Positions 50,570-58,450 of a stretch of 64,000 nt of DNA are shown here, in pieces. Position 1 is the stretch's first letter, and each line of letters opens with the position of its first letter. The DNA comes from Archangium sp. (lineage in GTDB: Bacteria > Myxococcota > Myxococcia > Myxococcales > Myxococcaceae), in contig JAUYRZ010000015.1 of NCBI GenBank assembly GCA_030695565.1, positions 1 through 64,000 of the forward strand. The letters are read 5' to 3'. The notes under the pieces were generated by a model. It saw only the letters and a program-made list of their open reading frames with translations. It searched no databases and was not told where the DNA came from. The position numbers were made by a program, and so were the translations under genes.

Positions 50570-50965
50570 ATGAAGAACACGGGAACGAAGGTGATGGGGT
50601 GGGTGGCGGTGGTGGTTCTCGCGATGAGCGCGGGGTCGGCGTTCGCCGGCAAGCCGGTGATCAAGAAGGAAGTGAGCGGCGTGGTGAACCTGAACACCGC
50701 GTCGGCGCAGCAGCTCGATCTGCTGCCCGGCATCGGTGAGAAGGCGGCCAAGCGCATCATCGAGCACCGCAGCAAGACGCCGTTCGGCAAGGTGGAAGAC
50801 CTGCGCAAGGTGAAGGGCTTCGGCGCGAAGAAGCTGGAGAAGCTCAAGAGCTTCCTCACCACTTCGGGGCCCACCACGGTGGCCGTGAAGAAGGTGAAGA
50901 CCGACGCGAAGGCGGACGCTTCGCCGGCGCCGGCAGCCCAGGGCCGTCGACCGCAGAACCGCTGA
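50570..50965 (+). CDS. Secreted ComEA-like helix-hairpin-helix protein
   Basis: 131 residues. A signal peptide (residues ~10-26, ending SAFAG) is followed by a ComEA-type double helix-hairpin-helix (VNLNTASAQQLDLLPGIGEK, then GKVEDLRKVKGFGAKKLEKL) and a basic Ala/Lys-rich tail. The predicted product is a periplasmic DNA-binding protein. ComEA captures DNA during uptake, but no other competence gene is in the window. Confidence 0.88.
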   Translation: MKNTGTKVMGWVAVVVLAMSAGSAFAGKPVIKKEVSGVVNLNTASAQQLDLLPGIGEKAAKRIIEHRSKTPFGKVEDLRKVKGFGAKKLEKLKSFLTTSGPTTVAVKKVKTDAKADASPAPAAQGRRPQNR

Positions 50966-51059
50966 GTCGTGGGTAGCGGGCGCCGGGCTGCCTTCACGGG
51001 CGGCCCGGCGTTCGTATGGGCAGATTGTCGAGGTGGGCGCACGTGGCTACATTGGTCCG

Positions 51060-51200
51060 ATGAAGACCCGGACCGTCGAAACGAAACCGCGTCCTCCGCT
51101 GCGCATTCGCCCAGCCGTCAAGGACCACTCCGATCTCCGATGGTTGAAGAAGCGACCGGCTGCGCTCGAGTTCACCCGGGCTGACAAAGAGCTTCACTGA
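51060..51200 (+). CDS. Doubtful small ORF
   Basis: 46 codons of basic sequence (MKTRTVETKPRPPLRIRP). About 71 percent of codons end in G or C, lower than neighbouring genes. It lies in the 262-base gap before the DUF547 gene and may be chance. Confidence 0.2.
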   Translation: MKTRTVETKPRPPLRIRPAVKDHSDLRWLKKRPAALEFTRADKELH

Positions 51201-51227
51201 ACCGGCTGTCCCGCCGCCTGTCATTTC

Positions 51228-52094
51228 ATGCGAAATTCCGCGGCTGACGTGAGCGCGCGCAGCTTCTTCCGGAAGGTCGTGTACGTGATGGCCGCCGCCA
51301 TGATCGGTGTCGCCGCTTTCGTGCTGCACGTGAACGGTCAGTTCCCTGCTTCGGTGCCCGCTGACGCGCCGGCCCACCAGATGAGTGACCTCGTCGATGC
51401 GCTGCGATCCGTCGATGCGCGTGGCCAGATCGATCTCATCGAGCTCAAGAAGCGGCACGGCAGCCTCGAGTCGTTCGTCGCCTCGCTCGCCGCGTTCTCA
51501 CCCGATCACTCGCCGGAGCTGTTTCACACCGTCGAGGCGCGGCTGGCCTACTGGCTCAACGCGTACCATGCACTCGCGTTGCTCGAGCTGCTCGACACCC
51601 GCAGCACCACCACCTCGGCCTGGCGTGATGCGTTCGATGCCGCGTCGATCGGTGGGCGGAGATTGACGAGATTGGCGATCTACCGGCGCACGCTCAGTCA
51701 GTCGGGTGACGCGCGGGTGTTCTTGTCGATCTTCACCGGCGCGAAGGGGCGCGGAGTGCTCGATGGGGCTCCGTTCGATCCCGAGTCGCTCAACCTGCAG
51801 CTCGATGACGCGACCCGGCGCTTCGTGCAGCGGCGGGATCATTTTGCGATCGAGGGGAAGACGGTGAAGTTGTCAGAGCTGTTCCGCATTCATGCGGATG
51901 AGTTTCTCGCGGCGCTGCCGGAAGAGCGGAAGAACGTGCTGCAGATCGTCTGGGCGTATCTCCCGGAGACGTGCGCGGAAGACCGGCCGGGGTGCGACAC
52001 GCGGGCGGATCTGGATCGCGCTTGCGGGACTCGGTTCGATGCTTGCGAGATCGACTGGGTGGCAGTCGATGAGACGCTCGCGGTGAAGAACTAG
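51228..52094 (+). CDS. DUF547 domain protein
   Basis: 288 residues. An N-terminal membrane helix or signal (VVYVMAAAMIGVAAFVLHV) precedes the DUF547 core, with AYWLNAYHALALLELLD and FTGAKGRGVLDGAPFDPESL. The C-terminus has several Cys residues that may form disulfides. DUF547 proteins are secreted or membrane-tethered and of unknown function. It overlaps the convergent gene's end by 4 bases. Confidence 0.85.
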   Translation: MRNSAADVSARSFFRKVVYVMAAAMIGVAAFVLHVNGQFPASVPADAPAHQMSDLVDALRSVDARGQIDLIELKKRHGSLESFVASLAAFSPDHSPELFHTVEARLAYWLNAYHALALLELLDTRSTTTSAWRDAFDAASIGGRRLTRLAIYRRTLSQSGDARVFLSIFTGAKGRGVLDGAPFDPESLNLQLDDATRRFVQRRDHFAIEGKTVKLSELFRIHADEFLAALPEERKNVLQIVWAYLPETCAEDRPGCDTRADLDRACGTRFDACEIDWVAVDETLAVKN

Positions 52095-53215
52095 GGCGTT
52101 ACGCCCTCTCCCCGACCCTCTCCCCCTCGGGGAGAGGGAGCAGTTTTCTCCTTCTTCCGGTCGGCGATGCACTTGCGGAAGGTCTTCTCCATGTATTCGT
52201 ACGGCAGCCCCGCCTCGAGGCGGAAGTCGCTCCCCCCTTCGGCGCTGCGCACGTGGGCGAGGTCGAGCAGGTCGGCCTCTTCGGTCTTCCCCTTCGCCTG
52301 CGCCTGCATACGCGCGAGAGAGAGCGCGCTGCCGATGGTGCGCCGCAGCTCCTCAGTGGTCTGCGGGTTGCCCGACTCGATGTCCGCCACCAACCCGACG
52401 TCGTGCGAGACGTCCATGTGCAACTGCACCGACTTCGCCGACTGCCGAATCGTCTCACCCAGCCGCGCGTCTTCTTTGCCGATCAGATCCGCCAACATGC
52501 CCGAGGCGATCACCCCGTAGACCTCGCCGTACGCCATCGAGTCATCGAGCACCGAGCTGGCCTGCGGCGGCCCATTGCCTTCGAGCCTGTCGAGGATCAT
52601 CTTCTGCGAGGCCTCGTTGCCACCGGCGATGAACATCTGCCCGCCCCACACCGCGAAGGTCTGCACGCCGCCGTCTTGACGTTGCACTTCGATCACCTCG
52701 CCCTGCCGCCCGTACCCCTTCCCCACCGCGTCGGCCGGGAGGAACTTCTTCCACTGCGAATTCTTGAAGTCGCCGGTGACCACCAGCGAGTCGTCGATCA
52801 TCGCCACCCGGTCGACCTTGGTGATGGGATCCATGCCCGCGTCACGCAGCTCGCCCAGGAAATCGTCTTCACCGAAGAGACACTCGGTCATCAACCCACC
52901 CAACTCGGAGTTGATGATCGCGTTGAACTCCGCCACCACCGCCGCGCGTTTCACCTCGGCCGGCATCAACGCGAGAATGGGATCCTTCGCAGGGGGCGGC
53001 TTCACGAAGCCCGCATCCGCCGCGGCCATCGGCACCCAGGTTCTCCGATCGTCAGCGCGCTGGTTCTCGCTCTTGTTCATGCGCGTCGGAAGTCGCACGG
53101 GGGGCGGCGGCGGACGGCTCGGCGGCTCTGCACCCCGCATCAACCACGCGCCCCCGGCCAGCAGCACTGCCGCGACGATCAACCACACCCACGGAGTCCG
53201 TCGCCGTTGAGCCAT
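52091..53215 (-). CDS. Membrane-anchored protein of unknown function, C-terminus repeat-encoded
   Basis: 374 residues. An N-terminal membrane anchor (WVWLIVAAVLLAGGAWLM) and a Pro-rich linker precede an alpha/beta domain with no family I recognise. The last ~14 residues (APSPRGGEGRGEGVTP) are the translation of a CTCTCCCC-family repeat, so the original C-terminus has been replaced or extended. It follows the ABC permease by 3 bases, suggesting a role with that transporter. Confidence 0.75.
   Translation of the reverse strand: MAQRRRTPWVWLIVAAVLLAGGAWLMRGAEPPSRPPPPPVRLPTRMNKSENQRADDRRTWVPMAAADAGFVKPPPAKDPILALMPAEVKRAAVVAEFNAIINSELGGLMTECLFGEDDFLGELRDAGMDPITKVDRVAMIDDSLVVTGDFKNSQWKKFLPADAVGKGYGRQGEVIEVQRQDGGVQTFAVWGGQMFIAGGNEASQKMILDRLEGNGPPQASSVLDDSMAYGEVYGVIASGMLADLIGKEDARLGETIRQSAKSVQLHMDVSHDVGLVADIESGNPQTTEELRRTIGSALSLARMQAQAKGKTEEADLLDLAHVRSAEGGSDFRLEAGLPYEYMEKTFRKCIADRKKEKTAPSPRGGEGRGEGVTP
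52104..52144. repeat. CTCTCCCC-family hairpin repeat inside a gene end
   Basis: CCCTCTCCCC-CTC-GGGGAGAGGG is a perfect 10-bp stem (52116-52138). It lies between convergent genes, but the minus-strand gene reads through it. Confidence 0.85.
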
Positions 53216-53218
53216 GTC

Positions 53219-54055
53219 TCAGAAATCCTTTCGCTCGAAGCGGTACGCCGCCACCGAGAGCAGCGCAGCGCTGAAGATGAAACACCCGGCCAGCAGCCGG
53301 CCCACCAGCTCGCCTTCGATGGGCTCCGACGCAGCCAGCCGCGCAGACACGGTCGCGAGCGTTCCCAGCCGGGGAATGGGCAACATCGCCCACGAGAAGA
53401 GCTCACGCCCGAAGCCCGCGGTCATCGCCACCGCGATCGACTCGCGGAAGCTCGCGATCACCCCGAGGATCAACGTCACCACGCCGAGCGCGCCCGAGAG
53501 CGCTGCGCTGCGCACGAAGAAGTTGCTGGTCAACATCACCGCGTAGAGCGCGCAGAAGCCCACCCACCCCACCCCGCTGCCGATGAGCAGCTTCACGTTC
53601 CACACGCCCGTCTTCACGCCGAGCAGCACGGTCAACCCACCTGCGCCGTACAACACGCCCAGCGCCGCGAGCGCGACCACGCCGAGGTACGTGCCGAAGA
53701 GCAGTTGCCACCGAGAGACGGGCAACGAGAGCAGATGCTCGATACGCCCGGGCGCCAGCAACTCAGGCGCGAAGTCGCTGCACGCGATCGCGAGGAAGAA
53801 CGCGCCGCCGTAGAAGCTGACGTAGGCGGTCGCCATGTAGAGGCCGCCCATGACCTGGTGGGCCGAGACGATGTCGTCGAACAGCAACGAGCCGAACAAC
53901 TTCGAGCCGGCGATCGCACCATCGACCACGTCGAGCTGCAGAGAGAACCCGAGCACCAGCAGCACGAGGGTGATCGCGCCGAACAGGCCGAGAAACCACT
54001 TGCGGCGCGCGGCCTCGAGCAGGAGATCGAACGCGACCCGGAAGAGCTGCCTCAA
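53219..54055 (-). CDS. ABC-2 type transporter permease
   Basis: 278 residues with about six membrane helices and the ABC-2 extracytoplasmic loop pattern (APGRIEHLLSLPVSRWQLLF is the conserved cytoplasmic part). The start overlaps the ATPase stop (ATGA). Confidence 0.87.
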   Translation of the reverse strand: MRQLFRVAFDLLLEAARRKWFLGLFGAITLVLLVLGFSLQLDVVDGAIAGSKLFGSLLFDDIVSAHQVMGGLYMATAYVSFYGGAFFLAIACSDFAPELLAPGRIEHLLSLPVSRWQLLFGTYLGVVALAALGVLYGAGGLTVLLGVKTGVWNVKLLIGSGVGWVGFCALYAVMLTSNFFVRSAALSGALGVVTLILGVIASFRESIAVAMTAGFGRELFSWAMLPIPRLGTLATVSARLAASEPIEGELVGRLLAGCFIFSAALLSVAAYRFERKDF

Positions 54056-54948
54056 TTGGTCTCCCTGGAGATCAACGAGTCGGCCAGCACGGCTTCGAGA
54101 TCACGCGTCTGGGGCGTGACCGCGATCACTCTGAGTCCTCGAACCCGCGCGGTGTCGAGGGCCTGGTTGAGCCCTTCTACGTCACCCTCGTAGGACCAAC
54201 CCGCTTCGGCGCGCGTGAAGCCGGCGTCTTCGGCGGTGACCTCGCCTTCGAAGCGCACCACCCAGCGGCTGGCGGCCCGGCGCACGTCGTCGAGCGTTCC
54301 TTCGAGACGCAGCTGACCGTGCTCGAGCACGCCGATGCGATCGCAGATGCGCTCGGTCTCGGAGAGCAGGTGCGAGTTGAGGAGGATCGTCGCGCCGCGT
54401 TTCTTCTCTTCCAGGAGCAACGCGCGCACTTCCACTCGCCCGACGGGATCGATGCCGTCGGTGGGCTCATCGAGAATGAGCAACTCCGGCTGGCCCAGCA
54501 TCGCCGCGGCGAGGCCCAGTCGCTGGCGCATGCCCTTGCTGAAGGTGCCCACCCGCTGCGAACCGGTGCGCAGGCCGACACGCTCGAGCAGCCGATCGAG
54601 CTCCGTGTCGGAAGGCGACAGGCTCTTGAGCGTGGAGACCGAACGGAGAAAGTCGCGGCCGCGCAGCGCCGCCGGCAGGTGCATGCGCTCGGGCAGGTAG
54701 CCGATGCGCGCTCGAACCGCGGTGTCCTGCGGATCTCCGCCGAGCACCGTCACGTCACCCGAGGTCGGCCGCACGACGCCCAGCAGCACCTTGATGAAGG
54801 TGGTCTTTCCCGCTCCGTTGGGGCCGATCAACCCGAACGCAGCGCCCTTCGGTACGGAGAGCGTGAGGCCTCTCAGGGCGTGTTGGGCTGGCCCGAACAA
54901 CCCCTTCCAGGTCTTGACCAGTTGGCTCACCGAGAGGGCTGCTGTCAT
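54052..54948 (-). CDS. ABC transporter ATP-binding protein
   Basis: 298 residues from the ATG at 54948; an in-frame codon at 55089 would add a non-homologous Arg-rich stretch. Walker A is GPNGAGKTT, the signature is FSKGMRQRLG, Walker B is LLILDEPTDG, and the switch His is in NSHLL. Works with the permease downstream; the substrate is unknown. Confidence 0.92.
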   Translation of the reverse strand: MTAALSVSQLVKTWKGLFGPAQHALRGLTLSVPKGAAFGLIGPNGAGKTTFIKVLLGVVRPTSGDVTVLGGDPQDTAVRARIGYLPERMHLPAALRGRDFLRSVSTLKSLSPSDTELDRLLERVGLRTGSQRVGTFSKGMRQRLGLAAAMLGQPELLILDEPTDGIDPVGRVEVRALLLEEKKRGATILLNSHLLSETERICDRIGVLEHGQLRLEGTLDDVRRAASRWVVRFEGEVTAEDAGFTRAEAGWSYEGDVEGLNQALDTARVRGLRVIAVTPQTRDLEAVLADSLISRETN

Positions 54949-55042
54949 GGGCGCGCCGACTGTACGCGCGGGGCCTCGAAGGCTTGCAGCGATTCCACCG
55001 AGCCGCCCGTTCGAAGGGGTGAATGGTCGGCGTGGATGTTGC

Positions 55043-56146
55043 TCATGCATCGAAGTGAAGCTGCAGCCCCGGCCGTGGTTCGATGACATCGCCCCGCCGC
55101 AAGAGCGCTGTCCTTCGCACCACCCCGTTCACCCTCAGCTCACCGCTGGTGGTGCTGAGCCTCCATCGTTCGTCTTCCCAGAAGATCCCGAATGGAGGAC
55201 ACCCCGGCCCGAGCTCGGTGCCGGCGTGAAGGGTCACCGCTGGATCGAGCGCGTGCGCCTTGCCTTCGAAGGTCAGCGTTGCAGCGCGCCAGGGACGGAA
55301 GAGCGAACGGGTAGTGGTGGAGAAGCGGGGATGAAGCTCGCGCCGCGCGCGGAGTTGAGGGGCGAGCAGGTCGGCGTCAGGCGGTGGCTCACCCGGCCCG
55401 AGGACGAGCGTCTCCAGCATGGGGAAGTCATTGCCCAGCAGCGCCAGCACCCGATCTGCCCAGCTGCTCTCGAGACTCGCGCGATGGAATGAAACGAGAT
55501 CGAGCTCCAGCACCCGGAGAAATCGGAAGAGGGTCTCCGACCTGAGCAACGCCAACGGCCTCTCCCAACTCACCTGCCAGCCGGTGGGGGCCAGGTTTCG
55601 CAGCACCGCCTTCGCGGGCACGCCATGCGCCCAGCTCACCTGCAACACGCCCCGGCCCGCGAAACCCGCGAGGGGCCCGAGCCAACGGCGATGCTCGCCT
55701 TCGCGCGGATTGGCAAGACGTTCTCCCAGCGGTGCGCCGTGCTCCTGGAGCCAGTCTGCGTAGACCGACCAGCGCTGCGCATCGTCGGGGAGCTCGATGA
55801 GGGCCTGCTCCATCTGCTCGTCACGCAGGTCGATGGGTTCGCGAAGCAACAGGCGGAAGCAGACACTCGCGGGGAGTTCGAAGACGTCTCCATCGCGCAG
55901 CTCGGCGTCGTGGATTCGTTCGCCGAGGTGGAAGGTGCCGTGGGTGGTGCCGAGATCGCGCACCCACCAGCGGTCGTATTCGTGCACCACTTCGCAGTGC
56001 CGGGGCGCGACGTCGGCAGTCGGTACAGTGAGCGTGTTGTCTTTCGCGCTGCCGATGCGGAAGGGGCTGACGAGCGGAATGCGCGTCCCCACGAGGAGCT
56101 GGTGGGCTCCATTCGTGAGGACTTCCAGGGCGGGAAAGTCGGCCAT
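55043..56146 (-). CDS. FHA-TIGR02996 protein with possible second FHA domain
   Basis: 367 residues. The N-terminal FHA domain (about 20-100) has FRIGSAKDNTL, the phosphothreonine-loop PRHCEVVHE and TTHGTFHLG. The TIGR02996 motif WSVYADWLQEHGAPLGE lies near residue 131. A leucine-rich-like middle region follows. The C-terminal ~75 residues (HAGTELGPGCPPFGIFWED, RRGDVIEPRPGLQLHF) look like a degenerate FHA domain. It would read Ser/Thr kinase signals. The same TIGR02996-like motif occurs in the DISARM-embedded protein at 27822. Confidence 0.82.
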   Translation of the reverse strand: MADFPALEVLTNGAHQLLVGTRIPLVSPFRIGSAKDNTLTVPTADVAPRHCEVVHEYDRWWVRDLGTTHGTFHLGERIHDAELRDGDVFELPASVCFRLLLREPIDLRDEQMEQALIELPDDAQRWSVYADWLQEHGAPLGERLANPREGEHRRWLGPLAGFAGRGVLQVSWAHGVPAKAVLRNLAPTGWQVSWERPLALLRSETLFRFLRVLELDLVSFHRASLESSWADRVLALLGNDFPMLETLVLGPGEPPPDADLLAPQLRARRELHPRFSTTTRSLFRPWRAATLTFEGKAHALDPAVTLHAGTELGPGCPPFGIFWEDERWRLSTTSGELRVNGVVRRTALLRRGDVIEPRPGLQLHFDA

Positions 56147-56162
56147 CTGGGGAAGAGTCTAA

Positions 56163-56205
56163 GCCCTCTCCCCGACCCGCTCCCCCTCGGGGAGAGGGGG
56201 ACAGT
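56163..56205. repeat. CTCTCCCC-family hairpin repeat
   Basis: CCCTCTCCCCGACCCGCTCC followed by CCCTCGGGGAGAGGGGGACA is another family member, in the 90-base divergent gap before the discoidin-domain gene. It carries one base change in the left stem, so the perfect inner stem is CTCCCC/GGGGAG. Confidence 0.8.
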
Positions 56206-56236
56206 TGGTTTTTCCGTACTAGGGTCCGCGCCGCCC

Positions 56237-58402
56237 ATGCGCCTGCTGCTCCTCTGCCTCCTCGTTGGGTCCTCGTTTTCCGCGCAGGCCCAGAACGTGC
56301 TCGGGCGCCGGATCCCTTCGCAGGCCAATGGCGTTCCGGGCCCCGATCGGGTGACCAACCAGCAGAGCCCCGTCGACGGTGACGGGTGGGATGGGCCGAG
56401 CGCCGCGGTGATGCCGCCGGGCGCGATGATCGAGTGGGATCTCGGCAACCCGCACACCATCACTGGCGCCGCTGTGCAGGCGGACAACAACGACGACTAC
56501 CTGGTGTACTTCTCCGACGACGGCGAGAAGTGGCGTGAGGCCTGGCGCGCGGGGCCCATCGAAGGTGGCGGGCTGCGCACGCGCTCCATCACCGCGCCAC
56601 TGGGCACCACGCGCTTCGTGCGCTTGATGGCCACGGGCGGTGACACCCGCTACAGCGTCTCGGAGCTCGAGCTGTTCGCAGGCGACGCCGACGACTCCAC
56701 GTTGTTGCGCGCGCGGTGGATTCCCCGCAGGCCCCTCGAGCAGACCTTCATCAACTGGATCATCGCGGCCGCGGTGCTGCTGATGATCTCCAGCCGCAAG
56801 CTGCCGCTCATCCCGTTGCTGGTCCTGGCGGCGCTCGGGCTCGGTGGGAGCGCCTACCTCGTCTTCGAGCTCACCCCGAAGACGCCGGGCGCCCTCCAAT
56901 CTCTTCCGTGGATTCGCGCGGCCGTGGCGCTGGTCGCGGCCGCCGCGGTGATTCGCGATCGGCTCTGGCGTGGCAGGTGGCCTGCGCACGACGGCTTCAT
57001 CATCGGAACGCTCGGCCTCACGGGCGCGATGGCGATGTGGTGCTTCCTCAACCTGGGCACTCCGCAGTTTCACGACGCCACGGAGCGGCGGGGCACCTGG
57101 CTGCACCACTACGACATGCGGACGTACTTCCCCATCGCCAAGTACTTCCCCGAGCTGCGCTTCGATGGCGTCTACGCCGCGAGCGTGCTGGCGGTGGCCG
57201 ACGGGAAGAACCTCGATCTGTTCGACGCCCAGCCCCTGCGCGACCTGCGCACGCACGTGCTCACCAACGTGCGCGACTCGAAGGCGCACCTGCTCGAGGT
57301 GCGTTCGCGCTTCACGCCCGAGCGGTGGGCGATGTTCATGGAAGACATGGGGTACTTCCGGCGCGCGATGGGCGACGGCGGGTTCCTGGGCTCGATGAAC
57401 GATCACGGCGGCAACGCGACGCCCGTCTGGTTCCTGACTGCCCGCGCCTTGTTCGCTTCGGCACCTGCCAGCGACGCCACGTTGTGGACAGGCGTGGTGG
57501 CCGATCTGGCGCTGCTCGCGTTGGCTTTTCTCGCGCTGGGCTGGGCCTTCGGCGCACGCACCGCGCTGCTCGCGATGACCGTCTTCGGCGCGATGGATTT
57601 CTACCAGTTCGGCAGCAACTGGTTCGGCGCCACGCTGCGCCACGACTGGCTGTCGTTGTGGGCCATCGGGCTGGCGCTCTTGCAGAAACGCAAGCTGGCC
57701 TGGGCCGGCGCGGCGTTCGGCTGGAGCGCGTGGATTCGCGCGTTCCCCGCCCTCACGTTGATCACCTTGAGCTTCCCGGTGGTGTGGGTCGGCCTGAAGC
57801 TGATCTTCCAGGGCAAACGCGTGCAGGCCCTCGAGGTGATCAAGCCGCTGCTGCGCGTCGCGATGGGCGTGGTGATCGCCAGCGTGGTGCTGGTGGGCTT
57901 CTCGATCGCGGTGTTCGGCGCCGACGCGTGGGTGGAGTGGCTGCACAAGGTGCAAACGCTCGATCGCGACAACCACCTCAACAACGTGGCGTTCCGCACG
58001 TACATCACGAACGACAAGCAGGCCTGGGTGGCCGCGTGCGTGGGCTCGCTGGTGCTGCTGTTGCTCACCTTGCGCCGCGCTTCATTACCCCGGGCTGCGG
58101 CCTGGGGCGTCGCGCTCATCGGCATCGTGTTCAACCCGGCGAACTACTACCTGCACTCGGTCTTCTTGATGGTGACGCTCGCGGGTGAGCGGCACACCAG
58201 TCATGGCTCGACGGTGCGGCCGCGCGGGGTGTTGGTGTGGCTGGTGCTGCTGGCGATGTGCGTCGCGTCGTATCTGACCAACCTGTCGAACGATGCGGGC
58301 GCGCACTTTCGCATGGAGACCATCATTCTCTTCGTCACGTTGGGTGCGCTCTGGCTGCTCGAGCTGGGCCGACCGCGAGAAGACGTGCCCGTCGCGAAGT
58401 AG
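56237..58402 (+). CDS. Polytopic membrane protein with N-terminal discoidin-like domain
   Basis: 721 residues. The start is the ATG before the signal peptide RLLLLCLLVGSSFSAQA; longer in-frame ORFs read through the repeat upstream. Residues ~25-150 fit an F5/8 type C (discoidin) carbohydrate-binding domain (IEWDLGNPHTITGAAVQADN, TTRFVRLMATGGDTRYSVSE). About ten to twelve membrane helices follow, with large periplasmic loops (RRGTWLHHYDMRTYFPIAKY), reminiscent of GT-C glycosyltransferases, although no DxD or similar metal motif is certain. It may build or modify surface glycans. Confidence 0.8.
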   Translation: MRLLLLCLLVGSSFSAQAQNVLGRRIPSQANGVPGPDRVTNQQSPVDGDGWDGPSAAVMPPGAMIEWDLGNPHTITGAAVQADNNDDYLVYFSDDGEKWREAWRAGPIEGGGLRTRSITAPLGTTRFVRLMATGGDTRYSVSELELFAGDADDSTLLRARWIPRRPLEQTFINWIIAAAVLLMISSRKLPLIPLLVLAALGLGGSAYLVFELTPKTPGALQSLPWIRAAVALVAAAAVIRDRLWRGRWPAHDGFIIGTLGLTGAMAMWCFLNLGTPQFHDATERRGTWLHHYDMRTYFPIAKYFPELRFDGVYAASVLAVADGKNLDLFDAQPLRDLRTHVLTNVRDSKAHLLEVRSRFTPERWAMFMEDMGYFRRAMGDGGFLGSMNDHGGNATPVWFLTARALFASAPASDATLWTGVVADLALLALAFLALGWAFGARTALLAMTVFGAMDFYQFGSNWFGATLRHDWLSLWAIGLALLQKRKLAWAGAAFGWSAWIRAFPALTLITLSFPVVWVGLKLIFQGKRVQALEVIKPLLRVAMGVVIASVVLVGFSIAVFGADAWVEWLHKVQTLDRDNHLNNVAFRTYITNDKQAWVAACVGSLVLLLLTLRRASLPRAAAWGVALIGIVFNPANYYLHSVFLMVTLAGERHTSHGSTVRPRGVLVWLVLLAMCVASYLTNLSNDAGAHFRMETIILFVTLGALWLLELGRPREDVPVAK

Positions 58403-58426
58403 CTGCCACTGGGCCCCTCACTCCGA

Positions 58427-58447
58427 CCCTCTCCCGAGGGGAGAGGG
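58427..58447. terminator. CTCTCCCC-family hairpin between convergent genes
   Basis: CCCTCTCCC-GAG-GGGAGAGGG is a perfect 9-bp stem in the 48-base gap between convergent genes, in the position of a bidirectional terminator. No T-run follows. Confidence 0.5.
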
Positions 58448-58450
58448 AGT

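Noticed and set aside
50570-50965. Competence (DNA uptake) locus
   Set aside because: Only the ComEA-like protein is present. No ComEC, ComF or pilin genes are nearby.
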